54,658 nt of DNA from Pirellulales bacterium (GTDB lineage: Bacteria; Planctomycetota; Planctomycetia; Pirellulales; Thermoguttaceae): the NCBI GenBank assembly GCA_016936015.1, contig JAFGPV010000067.1, positions 1 through 54,658 of the forward strand. Direction: 5' to 3'. A program made the position numbers and the translations under genes. The notes below the pieces were generated by a model. The model saw nothing but the letters and a program-made list of their open reading frames with translations. It was not told the origin of the DNA and did no database searches. Positions 24,894 to 33,644 of the stretch are shown here, piece by piece (the stretch's first letter is position 1; each line of letters begins with the position of its first letter).

Positions 24894-25982
24894 TCACCTC
24901 TGGGGGGGGCTTGGAGGATCTGCTCCGAGCAAATCCGGGAAGATCTTCAGGATGTTTTGATAATAGATTTTCGCCAGCACTTCCCGGGGCAGGCCGAGGC
25001 CGCAGATGCTCCAACGCCGGCGGGAAAACGTGCCGTCGTAATCGGGCATGTAAAATCCCTCGTCGAAGGTCTCCAGGAAGCGGAAATAGGTGCGGTACAT
25101 GCGTTCCGATTCCTCCAAATCGGCGGGCATGTCGGTCCCGAAGAGGATCCGGTCCTGCCAACGGAGGAAGAACTCCCGGGCAGAATAAGGCTGGCGGCCC
25201 AATTCGTCAAGCCGGGCGGAAAAATCGATGTACACGTTCGGATTCTCCGCAAGCAGCCGGGAAACCGCGGCCAGGTGTTCGGCATAATTGGCCACGTGCG
25301 GCAGGATGAACGTCGTCCGCGGATGCTGCCGCACGAGGTTGTCCCGTTGCCGGAGCAACGTCTCCTTGCGGGGAAATTTCGGATCGGCAAAACTCCAGGA
25401 AGGAAATTTCTTCAACGATTCGTAATGCTCGTTCTCGGGAGTCACCGGCAGGAAAAAGGCGCACGGATCCGCTTGATGGATCAACACCGGCACGCCCAGC
25501 CGGCCGGCCTCCTCCCAGATTTCAAACAGGGCCGGGTCGTCCGTGGCGATGAGGTTCCCCTGCGCGTCCCGATGTTTCAGCCCTAATTCCTTCAGAACTT
25601 TCAGACCGCGGGCGCCTCGGCGGACGTGGTCCCGCAACAGGCCGATGGTTTCGTCGACAAACCGCCCGGCGTCCTGGTACAGGGGGCGATCGGCCGGCCG
25701 GGCGAAGCCCGCCATGGTGAAGCAGTAAAACCGGCCGGGATATCGCTCGGCGCACCGGGAAAAAAAGTCCTCGAGGTTGCCGGGTTCCAGATGATAACCG
25801 TTCTCCCGGAAGGAAATCCGGGCGTTGGCCGTCACGTCGCAGAAGGCCGTCACGCCGACGGCGTCCAGCACTTCGACGATCCGCTCCACTTTCCCTTGGC
25901 CCCAAAGATGATTGTGGGCGTCGATGGCCGGAAAAGCCGCTTTCAGCGGAACGTGGCTGGCAGTCACTAAACAAGTATCCAC
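24894..25982 (-). CDS. Amidohydrolase-2 family protein
   Basis: The GTG start (25980-25982) follows GGAGA at good spacing. The product is 362 residues. It is a metal-dependent TIM-barrel hydrolase: AIDAHNHLWG carries the first HxH pair, VPVLIHQADP the next histidine, TTFILPHVANYAEHLA another, and ILFGTDMPADLEES the catalytic aspartate. The family includes lactonases, decarboxylases and deacetylases. Within this operon a sugar-lactone or amide-sugar substrate is plausible, but nothing in the sequence fixes it. No signal peptide, so probably cytoplasmic. The gene starts 59 bases after the GH109-like gene ends and lies six bases before the isomerase. Confidence 0.87.
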   Translation of the reverse strand: MDTCLVTASHVPLKAAFPAIDAHNHLWGQGKVERIVEVLDAVGVTAFCDVTANARISFRENGYHLEPGNLEDFFSRCAERYPGRFYCFTMAGFARPADRPLYQDAGRFVDETIGLLRDHVRRGARGLKVLKELGLKHRDAQGNLIATDDPALFEIWEEAGRLGVPVLIHQADPCAFFLPVTPENEHYESLKKFPSWSFADPKFPRKETLLRQRDNLVRQHPRTTFILPHVANYAEHLAAVSRLLAENPNVYIDFSARLDELGRQPYSAREFFLRWQDRILFGTDMPADLEESERMYRTYFRFLETFDEGFYMPDYDGTFSRRRWSICGLGLPREVLAKIYYQNILKIFPDLLGADPPSPPQR

Positions 25983-26041
25983 CCGAGTGTTCTCCGGTCA
26001 CATCAAGGACAATCTGGGAAACAGGGCGATTGAGCGTTGCG

Positions 26042-27397
26042 TCAGGCGGTCACGATCCCCAGGGGTTTGCGCGTCTTCCAACGGCCCCGGGTAAAATCGG
26101 GAAAATCGACCGACCTGCTCCGGTGGGCCACCGACCGCTCCGACAACTCGGAAACCGCGCTCCACGCCGCCGCGTCGTAGACGTCCATGTCCGGAGCGGT
26201 GCCCGTCAACAAGGCCCGGATCAGCCGATAATTTTCGATGTAATCCATGTTGCCGTGGCCGCGCCCGCTCTCTCCGATCTTCTCCTGAATGCCTTTCCAC
26301 AGCGGATGCTCATACTCTTTCAGATACGGCTCGATCGGATCGTACTGGTTGTGGTTCTTGCTCCGGCCCTCGATCCACACCAACGGGTCCGGGTATTTCC
26401 GCACCAGGCCCTTCGTTCCCTGGACCTCGATCCGGCGGCTGTAAGGCCGGGGCGTGCTGGTGTCGTGACCGACCAGGATCAGGCAGCCGTTTTTCGTCCG
26501 GATCAAGCTGTCGTTCACGTCGCCCTGGGCGAACTTCTGATTAGCGTACTGGTGGCCGGGCGGAAGCCGCTTGGCATATTCATTCATACAGATCGACATG
26601 CTGCTCATCGACACCAGGAAGTCGAACTGATCTCCCCGGTTGACGTTCATGCACTGCGCCACGGGTCCCAGGCCGTGCGTGGGATACAGGTTGCCGTTGC
26701 GCCGGATGGAATGCTGGGGCCGCCACAATCCCTCCCCCCTGTCCGAATGCTTGACCTGATACCGCAAATCGTGGAGATAACCGCACTCGCCGTAAAACAC
26801 GGTCCCCAAGACTCCCTTGCGGACCATGTTGAGAATCATCAACTCGACGCGGTCATAGCAGCAGTTCTCCAGCATGACGCAATGCTTCTTCGTTTTCTCC
26901 GCCGTCTCGACCAGCTTCCAGCAACCCTCCAGGGTCACCGCCGCCGGAACTTCCGTGGCCGCGTGCTTGCCGTTGTTCATCGCCGCCAGGCAAACCGGCA
27001 CGTGCAGTTCCCAGGGAGTGGCCGTGTAGACCAGATCCAGGTCTTCCTCCTGGCAGAGGCGTTTGTAGTCCTCCGGGCCGCGGGTAAAGGCCTTGGGTTT
27101 GGGCTGCCCGGCTTTTTCCGCCAACTTTTGGGCCCGGGTGACTTTCTCCGGCACGATGTCGCAGACCGCCCGCAATTCCACCCCCTCGATCTGCAACAGA
27201 TTGTGCACGTGCACGGTGCCCATGTGGCCGACGCCCACGAATCCGATCCGCACTTTTTCCAGCGGTTTCGTGCAGAGCGGGAGCTCGTCTTGGAGCGTCT
27301 CCGCCGCCGCACAATTCAGCAGTGCTCCTCCCAGCGCCAAACCGGCGCCTGCCTGCACTCCCTGTTGAAGAAAATCACGACGTGTAAATATGTTCAT
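26042..27397 (-). CDS. Tat-exported GH109-like (Gfo/Idh/MocA-fold) glycosidase
   Basis: The ATG (27395-27397) follows AAGGAC. The product is 451 residues. The twin-arginine signal FTRRDFLQQG with a hydrophobic stretch predicts folded export. The Rossmann motif RIGFVGVGHMGTVHVHNLL indicates a bound NAD cofactor. Motifs HAATEVPAAVTLEGCWKLVE, KKHCVMLENCCYD, YPTHGLGP and TPRPYSRRIEVQGTKG match the GH109 group, whose founder members remove terminal alpha-N-acetylgalactosamine by an NAD-dependent mechanism. The usual EKP of Gfo/Idh dehydrogenases is replaced by EVP, as in GH109. It is the first gene behind the operon promoter and would release the sugar outside the inner membrane for the symporter. 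Substrate specificity is inferred. Confidence 0.85.
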   Translation of the reverse strand: MNIFTRRDFLQQGVQAGAGLALGGALLNCAAAETLQDELPLCTKPLEKVRIGFVGVGHMGTVHVHNLLQIEGVELRAVCDIVPEKVTRAQKLAEKAGQPKPKAFTRGPEDYKRLCQEEDLDLVYTATPWELHVPVCLAAMNNGKHAATEVPAAVTLEGCWKLVETAEKTKKHCVMLENCCYDRVELMILNMVRKGVLGTVFYGECGYLHDLRYQVKHSDRGEGLWRPQHSIRRNGNLYPTHGLGPVAQCMNVNRGDQFDFLVSMSSMSICMNEYAKRLPPGHQYANQKFAQGDVNDSLIRTKNGCLILVGHDTSTPRPYSRRIEVQGTKGLVRKYPDPLVWIEGRSKNHNQYDPIEPYLKEYEHPLWKGIQEKIGESGRGHGNMDYIENYRLIRALLTGTAPDMDVYDAAAWSAVSELSERSVAHRSRSVDFPDFTRGRWKTRKPLGIVTA

Positions 27398-27427
27398 TAT
27401 AATTGTCCTTCACCCCGGTTAGAATGT

Positions 27428-27456
27428 ATTATAAACGAGTCTGGCGGCCCCAACAA
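27428..27456 (-). promoter_or_regulatory. Sigma70-type promoter of the sugar operon
   Basis: On the minus strand TTGTTG (27456-27451) and a perfect TATAAT (27433-27428) are separated by 17 bases. The -10 box lies about 30 bases before the GH109-like ATG, leaving a short 5' leader. Confidence 0.6.
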
Positions 27457-27520
27457 CTATCACCGCTTTTCTTTGCAACCTGACCTTTGAATATTGGAAT
27501 ACTCCAATTTTCCCCGCACT

Positions 27521-27538
27521 CCCGGCACGAGTGCCGGG
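27521..27538. terminator. Perfect hairpin CCCGGCAC-GA-GTGCCGGG
   Basis: An eight-base perfect stem with a two-base center lies between the divergent sugar operon and aroH. It has no T-tract in either direction, so it may be a regulatory hairpin or operator rather than a terminator. ATTGGA/TCCAAT (27493-27508) is a second small hairpin beside it. Confidence 0.35.
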
Positions 27539-27628
27539 GTTAAACACTATCGACCTTCCAGCACTGTACTTGGAGAGGGATTTCGATTACACTTGTTGCA
27601 GAACGATCCATCAGTAAAGGAACCGCTT

Positions 27629-28069
27629 ATGCCGTGCCGAGGGGTCCGCGGGGCCACGACCTGCGAAGAAAACACGTCGGAATCGATCCTCAAGGCGGCC
27701 CGGGAACTGCTGGCCCTGATGATCCGCCAGAACGGCATCTCCCCGGAGGACGTGGCCAGCGCGGTCTTTTCGACTACGCAGGATCTGGACGCCGAATTTC
27801 CCGCCCTGGCCGCCCGGCAGTTGGGCTGGTTCGACGTGGCCCTGATGTGCGTCCATGAATTGGACGTTCCCGATTCTCTGCGGCGGTGCATCCGCGTCTT
27901 GCTCCATTGGAACACCGAAAAACCGGCTGATGAGATTGTCCATATCTATATCAAGGGAGCCGCCAAGCTTCGTCCCGACCGTTCCAAGATCCCCCCCGTC
28001 GATTGGGCGGAATTAGAAGACTGGATCAAAGAGCATCTGGATGAGACCGCAAAACCGAGCCGGAAATAA
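27629..28069 (+). CDS. aroH: Chorismate mutase, AroH type
   Basis: ATG 27629 follows AAAGGAA (27616-27622). The product is 146 residues. The N-terminus [16 protein letters not shown], then [40 protein letters not shown] and [15 protein letters not shown], follow the monofunctional trimeric AroH family known from Bacillus subtilis. Catalytic-type residues are present: the arginine in GVRGATT, the glutamate in HELDV, the arginine in RCIRV and the tyrosine in HIYIKGA. The enzyme converts chorismate to prephenate, the first step towards phenylalanine and tyrosine, in the cytoplasm. It has about 25 additional C-terminal residues. It is transcribed divergently from the sugar operon and ahead of argH. 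Confidence 0.93.
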   Translation: MPCRGVRGATTCEENTSESILKAARELLALMIRQNGISPEDVASAVFSTTQDLDAEFPALAARQLGWFDVALMCVHELDVPDSLRRCIRVLLHWNTEKPADEIVHIYIKGAAKLRPDRSKIPPVDWAELEDWIKEHLDETAKPSRK

Positions 28070-28090
28070 GGGCAGAGCGAATCAAATCCT

Positions 28091-28170
28091 TTGGAAAGCC
28101 TCGACCCGTGGTCGCGGAACAGGCCGAATATCGATTGTTTTCACGTATCCGCGACGACTGGTCGCGGCTC
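28091..28170. repeat. Inverted repeat GGAAAGCC...GGTCGCGG
   Basis: TGGAAAGCCTCGACCCGTGG (from about 28091) is mirrored by CGACTGGTCGCGGCTCTCCA (about 28154-28173). It is related to the outer arms of the element at 38931-39200. Confidence 0.6.
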
Positions 28171-28198
28171 TCCAGTCCTCCTTCTCCCGTTGACAGCA

Positions 28199-28237
28199 TT
28201 TCCTAACCCATTTACAGTAAATGGGTTGGAAATTTTT
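28199..28237 (+). terminator. Rho-independent terminator after aroH
   Basis: AACCCATTTAC (28205-28215) and GTAAATGGGTT (28217-28227) form a perfect stem around one base, extended by TTTCC/GGAAA and followed by TTTTT. The tiny loop suggests the real fold opens a few inner pairs. Confidence 0.5.
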
Positions 28238-28344
28238 CGCGTCATTCTGAGCGGAGCGAAGATTCTCCCGGGATTCGCCGTGGTTCTTCGCTTTACTCAG
28301 GGTAACCCTTAAGACAAATCCCTTTATTTCAGGACAAATCAGTC

Positions 28345-29727
28345 GTGGCGGATAAGGCTTGGGGTGGTGTTTTTACCGAAAAGACCGATCCGGCGGTCGA
28401 GCGGTTTACCGAGAGCATCAGTTTCGATCGTCGGCTCTACGGGCAGGATATCCGCGCGTCGATCGCCCATGCACAAATGCTTGCCAAGGTGGGCCTGTTA
28501 AGTCCCGAAGAGTGCTTGAAAATTGAGCAAGCCCTGGAGGACATTCGCTCAGAAATCGAGCAAGGGCGATTCCCCTTCCGTATCGAGTTGGAAGACGTCC
28601 ACATGCACGTCGAGCGGGCGTTGATCGAACGGTTGGGCGACGTGGGCCGCAAGCTGCACACCGCCCGGAGCCGCAACGACCAGGTCTCAACCGACCTGCG
28701 GCTCTGGGTCCGCGATGCCCTCGACCGGATCGACCGGCGATTGCGGGAGGTCCAACGGGCGCTGGTCGAGCGGTGCGACCGCGACGCGGAAGTGATCCTG
28801 CCCGGCTACACGCACACGCAGCGCGCCCAGCCCGTTCTGGCGCCGCACTACTGGTTGGCCTACTGCGAGAAATTCGAGCGGGACCGGGCCCGGCTGGCCG
28901 ACTGCCGCCGCCGCGTCAACGTACTGACGCTCGGCACGGCGGCCTTGGCGGGGACCAGTCTGCCGATCGACCGGGACGACGTCGCCCGGCGGCTCGGTTT
29001 CGAGTCCGTGGCCGCCAACAGCCTCGACGCCTCGAGCGACCGCGACTTCGTGTTGGAATTCGTGTTTGCCTTGACGTTGATTGCCGAGCACTTCAGCGGC
29101 TGGGCGGAGGAATGGATCCTCTGGTCCACGGCCGAGTTTTCCTTTTTAAAACTGCCGCAGGGTTTCTGCACCGGCTCGTCGCTGATGCCCCAGAAGGTCA
29201 ATCCCGACGTGCTGGAACTGATCCGCGGCAAGACGGCGCGGGTCGTCGGCGGTTTGCAGACCCTGTTGGTCCTGCTGAAGGGACTGCCCTTGGCGTACAA
29301 CCGCGACCTTCAGGAAGACAAACCGCCGCTGTTTGACGCCTTCGACACGGTGGACGCGGCCTTGGAGTTGGCGGCCCCGCTGATCCGGCAGGCGGAATTG
29401 AACCGCCCCGCCATTGCCGAGCGGCTCGATCGCGGATACCTCGACGCCACGGCCCTGATGGAGCACCTGATCCAACGGGGAATACCCCAGCGGACCGCCC
29501 ACGAGTCGGTAGGCAAGCTCGTCCGCAAGGCGATGGACCGCGGCGTGCGGCTGGCCGACCTGCCCTTGACCGATTTCCAGGAGGCCGATCCGGCCCTGGA
29601 CCGCTCGGTGTACGAGGTGCTCGGCGTGGAGAACGCCGTGGCGGCGATGCAAAGTTTCGGCTCGACCGGCCGGCAGCGGATTCGCGATCAAGTCGAACGG
29701 TGGAAGAAAAGAATAAATGACAAATAG
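28345..29727 (+). CDS. argH: Argininosuccinate lyase
   Basis: GTG 28345 is preceded by AGGA (28331-28334). The product is 460 residues, the standard length. The fumarase/aspartase superfamily signature [12 protein letters not shown] is intact, as are [20 protein letters not shown] at the N-terminus, [17 protein letters not shown] and [11 protein letters not shown] (the catalytic His/Thr region). It cleaves argininosuccinate into arginine and fumarate in the cytoplasm, the last step of arginine synthesis. No other arg gene lies nearby. The HEAT-repeat protein begins 45 bases downstream and may be cotranscribed. Confidence 0.97.
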   Translation: MADKAWGGVFTEKTDPAVERFTESISFDRRLYGQDIRASIAHAQMLAKVGLLSPEECLKIEQALEDIRSEIEQGRFPFRIELEDVHMHVERALIERLGDVGRKLHTARSRNDQVSTDLRLWVRDALDRIDRRLREVQRALVERCDRDAEVILPGYTHTQRAQPVLAPHYWLAYCEKFERDRARLADCRRRVNVLTLGTAALAGTSLPIDRDDVARRLGFESVAANSLDASSDRDFVLEFVFALTLIAEHFSGWAEEWILWSTAEFSFLKLPQGFCTGSSLMPQKVNPDVLELIRGKTARVVGGLQTLLVLLKGLPLAYNRDLQEDKPPLFDAFDTVDAALELAAPLIRQAELNRPAIAERLDRGYLDATALMEHLIQRGIPQRTAHESVGKLVRKAMDRGVRLADLPLTDFQEADPALDRSVYEVLGVENAVAAMQSFGSTGRQRIRDQVERWKKRINDK

Positions 29728-29772
29728 CCGGCGGCTAACAGCCGTCGAGGTTTCTATGCAAGGCATATCATT

Positions 29773-31935
29773 ATGGCATTCCGCATCCTGCCGACGAGCA
29801 TCTTGATTCTTTTCCTTTTCAATGGATTTGCGTCGCTGGCTCAGGAGCCGGCAGCGCCGCCCGCGACGCTGGAGACGCCCCCGGTGGCGGCGATCCTAGC
29901 GACCAGGCCGACCACTCCCGCCGAATGCCTTCGCGCCGCGAAAGTTTTGGCCGATTTGGAGCGTCCCGACCTGGCCAAACCGCTGCTGAAGAAGGTGCTG
30001 GACGCCCGGCTCGACCGGCCGGAGTTGGCCCGGCTGGCCAAAGAACTCGGCTCGGCGGCCTTCGTCGCGCTCGGGCAGCGCAAGGACTTGCAGCCCGAGG
30101 GAAAACAAGTCGCCGACCGGTTTCTTGATGCGCTCAGCGCCGAGTTGCAGGACGTGCAGCGGATCGCCGGGCTGATCGACCAATTGAAAGAACCCTCACA
30201 AGAAAAACGCGACGCGGCGGTTACGGAACTCGTCCAAGCGCGACAGGCGGCAATCAAGGCGATCATCGAGGCGCTGGCCGATCCCCAACGCGCGGCGGAG
30301 CATCCCCGGCTCCGTTCCGTGCTGGCCTTGATGGACCGCGACGCCTTTTGGCCGTTGACGGGTGTTCTGGAAAACGCCGATCCGGCGATGAAGCTCCAGG
30401 TGGTTCTCGCCTTGCAATTGCTGGATTCGCCGCGGGCAAGGCTCTTTCTTTTCGAGCCGGCCCTGGCCGAGCGGAACGACCCGGCGGTCCGGTCCGCCGC
30501 CCAAGAGGCCCTCAGACGGCTTCCCGGCGGCCTGCCCGACTGTGAAGAAGCCATCCGCCGGCTGACCGAAGCGGCGCGAAGTTACTTCGATCGCCGGAAA
30601 CAAGTCGACGGCGAGATCGACGGCCGGGTGGCAGTCTGGCGATGGGACACGGAAAAGAAGCAATGCCAAGTGACGGAACTGCCCGCCGCCGACGCCGCCC
30701 GGCACTTGGCGGCCCGGCTGGCCGGCGACGCCTTCCGCCTGGCGCCGGACGACCCGAAGGCCCGGCAGTTGACTTTAATGACCTTGCTGGAGGCGTCGGC
30801 CTATCGCCGGGGGTTGGGGGAACCGCCGGACGAGAACGACGCCCGGATTGCCGCCGCCTTGGGCGTGAACGCCGTGGAAGACGCCCTGTCGGCGGCCCTG
30901 GAGACGGGACATCCGGCCGCGGCAGCCGCCGCGGCGCAGTTGCTCGGCCGGCTCGGCAACGCGAAATTGTTGTATCAAACGGCCGCCCCGGCGCCGCTGG
31001 TCCGAGCCGTCCAATCGCCCGACCGCCGCGTACGGATGGCCGCGCTCCGCGCCCTTGCCGCTCTGAAACCCGACCGGCCCTTTGCCGGCTCCAGCGCGAT
31101 CCCCGACGCCTTGGCCTTCTTCGCCGCGAGCCGGGGCGTTCGAAAAGCCGTAATTGCCGGACCGAACGCCCAAGACAATCAGCACCTGGTCGGCGGTTTG
31201 GCCGCCGCCGGCTATCAGGTCGAACTGGCCGGGGACGGCCGGCAGGTGATGCGGCTGGTAACCGGCTCGCCGGATTACGAACTGGCGATGATCGACGCCG
31301 GCATCGACCGCCCGCCGATCGAACAATTGCTCCAACACATTCGCCACGACAACCGCAGCGCCGACCTCCGGGTGGGCGTGCTGGCGCGGTCGGGCTTTTC
31401 CGAGCGCGCCGAGCGGGCGGCCGCCGCCGATCCGCTGGCCCTGGACTTTGCCCGGCCGCACGACGAACAAGCCGTCCGCTGGCAACTTGAGCAGCTTGCC
31501 GCCTTGAAACCCCGCGATTTCGTCGATTTCCAGGAGCGGCAGCACCAGGCGGCCGAGGCCCTGGACCTGATGGTGGAACTGAACCGCACCGCGGGAAAGC
31601 TCTACGACTTCCGCCGGGCGCTGCCGGCCGTGCTTACCGCCCTGGAGGCCCCCGCGTTGGCGACGAAGGCCCTCGCCGTCCTGGCAAACCTCAATCTGCC
31701 CGAGGCGCAGCGGGCGCTGGTCGAAACGGCCAGCCGAAACACCGTCGCCCTTGCCACCCGGCAGGCGGCGGTCAATGCCTTGCGGCAGAACGTCCGCAGC
31801 CACGGCGTCCTCCTCACGGCCGCAGAGATCCGCCGCCAGTACGACCGCTACAACCAAAGTGCCCAGGCCGATCACGACACGCAGAAGATTTTGGGAGAAG
31901 TGCTCGATTGTTTAGAAACGAAGAAAAAGCGGTAG
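29773..31935 (+). CDS. Exported HEAT-repeat protein with an internal receiver-like domain
   Basis: ATG 29773; the product is 720 residues. A signal peptide (ILPTSILILFLFNGFASLAQ) predicts export. The body is alpha-helical with HEAT-type repeats, for example PLTGVLENADPAMKLQVVLA, PLVRAVQSPDRRVRMAALRA and ATKALAVLANLNLPEAQRAL. At about residues 457-578 a different, alpha/beta segment reads KAVIAGPNAQDNQHLVGGL, AAGYQVELAGDGRQVM, YELAMIDAGIDRPPIEQLL and LRVGVLARSGFSE. That order of strands and helices is a CheY-like receiver, with aspartate at about 507 at the phosphoacceptor position. The acidic pair of the first loop is missing, so it is probably a pseudo-receiver. A receiver in an exported protein is unexpected. 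A scaffolding role is inferred. Confidence 0.78.
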   Translation: MAFRILPTSILILFLFNGFASLAQEPAAPPATLETPPVAAILATRPTTPAECLRAAKVLADLERPDLAKPLLKKVLDARLDRPELARLAKELGSAAFVALGQRKDLQPEGKQVADRFLDALSAELQDVQRIAGLIDQLKEPSQEKRDAAVTELVQARQAAIKAIIEALADPQRAAEHPRLRSVLALMDRDAFWPLTGVLENADPAMKLQVVLALQLLDSPRARLFLFEPALAERNDPAVRSAAQEALRRLPGGLPDCEEAIRRLTEAARSYFDRRKQVDGEIDGRVAVWRWDTEKKQCQVTELPAADAARHLAARLAGDAFRLAPDDPKARQLTLMTLLEASAYRRGLGEPPDENDARIAAALGVNAVEDALSAALETGHPAAAAAAAQLLGRLGNAKLLYQTAAPAPLVRAVQSPDRRVRMAALRALAALKPDRPFAGSSAIPDALAFFAASRGVRKAVIAGPNAQDNQHLVGGLAAAGYQVELAGDGRQVMRLVTGSPDYELAMIDAGIDRPPIEQLLQHIRHDNRSADLRVGVLARSGFSERAERAAAADPLALDFARPHDEQAVRWQLEQLAALKPRDFVDFQERQHQAAEALDLMVELNRTAGKLYDFRRALPAVLTALEAPALATKALAVLANLNLPEAQRALVETASRNTVALATRQAAVNALRQNVRSHGVLLTAAEIRRQYDRYNQSAQADHDTQKILGEVLDCLETKKKR

Positions 31936-32037
31936 TGGGCAGTGGACAGAGAGCCGGGCTGTCCTCAACCCCAACCACATATACAGAGTACGAAGTACGG
32001 AGTTGATACGAGTTGACCGTAAAAATGGTTTTCGTCG

Positions 32038-32080
32038 TTCAATTTGCAATTTGAAATTTAAGATTTGCAATTTGCAACAA
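32038..32080. repeat. TTGCAATTTG repeat
   Basis: CAATTTGCAATTTGAAATTT followed by GATTTGCAATTTGCAAC, just before the sigma54 activator gene. Same family as the blocks at 12.2-12.3 kb. Confidence 0.65.
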
Positions 32081-32092
32081 ATCAATGAAGTC

Positions 32093-33151
32093 ATGCCCCG
32101 AGCTGTTCCCCCCCCCGATCTGAACGACCCGCAGCCGCCGATCCCCGAGCTGATCGGCAACAGCCCGGCGATGCAGCAGGTCTATCGGCTGACCCGGCAG
32201 GTGGCGCAGTCGAACGCCTCGGTGCTGCTGCTGGGCGAGACCGGCACCGGCAAGGAGCTGATCGCCAAGGCCATCCACCGGCTCAGTCCCCGGGGGAGCG
32301 GGCCGTTCATCCGCGTCAATTGCGGGGCGCTGGCCGAGAACCTGCTGGAAAGCGAACTGTTCGGCCACGTCCGCGGGGCGTTCACCGGTGCGGTCGGCAA
32401 CCGCACCGGCCGCTTCGAGGCCGCCCATACCGGCACCGTCTTCTTGGACGAAATCAACTCGACCACGCCAAAACTGCAAGTCAAACTGCTCCGCGTGCTC
32501 CAGGAGCACGAGTTCGAACGGGTCGGCGACACGCAGACCATCCGCGTCGATACCCGGGTCATCGCCGCCAGCAACCGCGACCTGCTGGAAGAGACCGAGG
32601 CCGGCCGGTTCCGCGAGGACCTCTATTTCCGGCTGAACGTGATCACAATCCACTTGCCGCCGCTGCGGGAGCGGCGCGAAGACATCCCCCTGCTGGTCGG
32701 CCACTTCCTGGCGGTATACAACGAGGAGGACAACCGCCACGTGCCGCACGTCGCCCCGGCGGCGATGGAGGCCCTGGCGCAATACCGCTGGCCGGGCAAC
32801 GTCCGCGAGCTGCAAAACTACGTCGAGCGGGCCGTGGTCCTCGCCCCCGGCGACGAATTGACCCCCGACCTGCTGCCCGAGGTCGTCCTCGGCCGGAAAC
32901 CCCGTCGTATGGGCCGTCGCCACGGCGGCGACCTCGGCGCCCTGGCCGGCGAGTACGTCGAAGAAGGCGTCTCCGCCGCCGGACCCAACGCCGAAAACCT
33001 CCACGCCATCATCGTCGACCGCGTCGAAAAAGAACTCATCGCCCAGGTCATGGCCGAGTCCGACAACGTCCAAGTCAAAGCCGCCAAACGACTGGGCATC
33101 AACCGCAATACGCTCTTTAAGAAAATCAAGGAATACGGGCTGGAAAACTGA
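32093..33151 (+). CDS. Sigma54-dependent transcriptional activator without a receiver domain
   Basis: ATG 32093; the frame is open upstream only through repeat DNA. The product is 352 residues. The AAA+ core begins almost at once (IPELIGNSPAMQQVYRLTRQ), with Walker A LGETGTGKE, the sigma54-contact loop GAFTGA, Walker B GTVFLDEI, the FREDLYFRLNVI region and the WPGNVRELQNYVERA sensor block. A C-terminal Fis-type helix-turn-helix (VKAAKRLGINRNTLFKKIKE) completes it. It should remodel sigma54-RNA polymerase at distant sites. There is no N-terminal receiver, GAF or PAS domain, only about 20 residues, so control must come from expression level or a partner. Its targets are not visible here. Confidence 0.93.
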   Translation: MPRAVPPPDLNDPQPPIPELIGNSPAMQQVYRLTRQVAQSNASVLLLGETGTGKELIAKAIHRLSPRGSGPFIRVNCGALAENLLESELFGHVRGAFTGAVGNRTGRFEAAHTGTVFLDEINSTTPKLQVKLLRVLQEHEFERVGDTQTIRVDTRVIAASNRDLLEETEAGRFREDLYFRLNVITIHLPPLRERREDIPLLVGHFLAVYNEEDNRHVPHVAPAAMEALAQYRWPGNVRELQNYVERAVVLAPGDELTPDLLPEVVLGRKPRRMGRRHGGDLGALAGEYVEEGVSAAGPNAENLHAIIVDRVEKELIAQVMAESDNVQVKAAKRLGINRNTLFKKIKEYGLEN

Positions 33152-33185
33152 AATCGTGGAAAAATGCCCGTGGATGATCGTAAGA

Positions 33186-33593
33186 ATGAAGACCGACAAT
33201 CCCTACGCCCCTCCGACCACGGAATCCTCGGTCAACGATCCGGGATCGACTTCACCGCCATCGTTGACTGCCATTGCCCGCGGCACGTTCCTGGCGTGGG
33301 AGAAACTTCGGCTGGTCTACATCGGTGTTCTTTCGGCGATCGTTTTCTTGATGGCTTCACTGAATTACTCTGCCGGATTGTCGGCCCAATTCAGATTTTT
33401 TGAAAAGTGCATCGTGGGCGCGGTGATCGCCAACCTTTGTTATTTTGCCGGTCCCGTTCTGGAAACCTACGTCACGTGGCTGGGCTACCGCGGCCGAGGG
33501 CTGCGGATCGTCCTTTTTGTCTTTGGCACGCTGTTTTCTTCGATTCTGGCGTTTGGCCTTCTTGCCGGTGAGTTGCTGCCCGGTATGGACTGA
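33186..33593 (+). CDS. Small NPY-type membrane protein
   Basis: I chose ATG 33186 (MKTDNPYAPP); in-frame ATGs at 33174 and 33156 are alternatives. The product is about 135 residues. A polar N-terminus with NPYAPP is followed by three or four hydrophobic segments (LVYIGVLSAIVFLMASL, CIVGAVIANLCYFAGPV, IVLFVFGTLFSSILAFGLL). Planctomycetes encode many short membrane proteins with this NPY start; their function is unknown. It lies downstream of the activator gene with a 34-base gap and converges with the TPR gene. Confidence 0.7.
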   Translation: MKTDNPYAPPTTESSVNDPGSTSPPSLTAIARGTFLAWEKLRLVYIGVLSAIVFLMASLNYSAGLSAQFRFFEKCIVGAVIANLCYFAGPVLETYVTWLGYRGRGLRIVLFVFGTLFSSILAFGLLAGELLPGMD

Positions 33594-33644
33594 CCCTTGC
33601 CGCAGCAGATTGGCAGCAGTGCTTTGAAAAGATGGCGTCGCCGA

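Noticed and set aside
23355-25586. 743-codon open frame on the plus strand opposite the amidohydrolase, isomerase and epimerase genes
   Set aside because: The opposite strand encodes clear enzyme families with overlapping stop/start junctions. The plus frame has no recognisable motif and is a shadow caused by GC-rich codon positions.
26030-27490. 486-codon plus-strand frame over the GH109-like gene
   Set aside because: The minus strand has a Tat signal, a Rossmann motif and family blocks; the plus frame has none and runs into the promoter.
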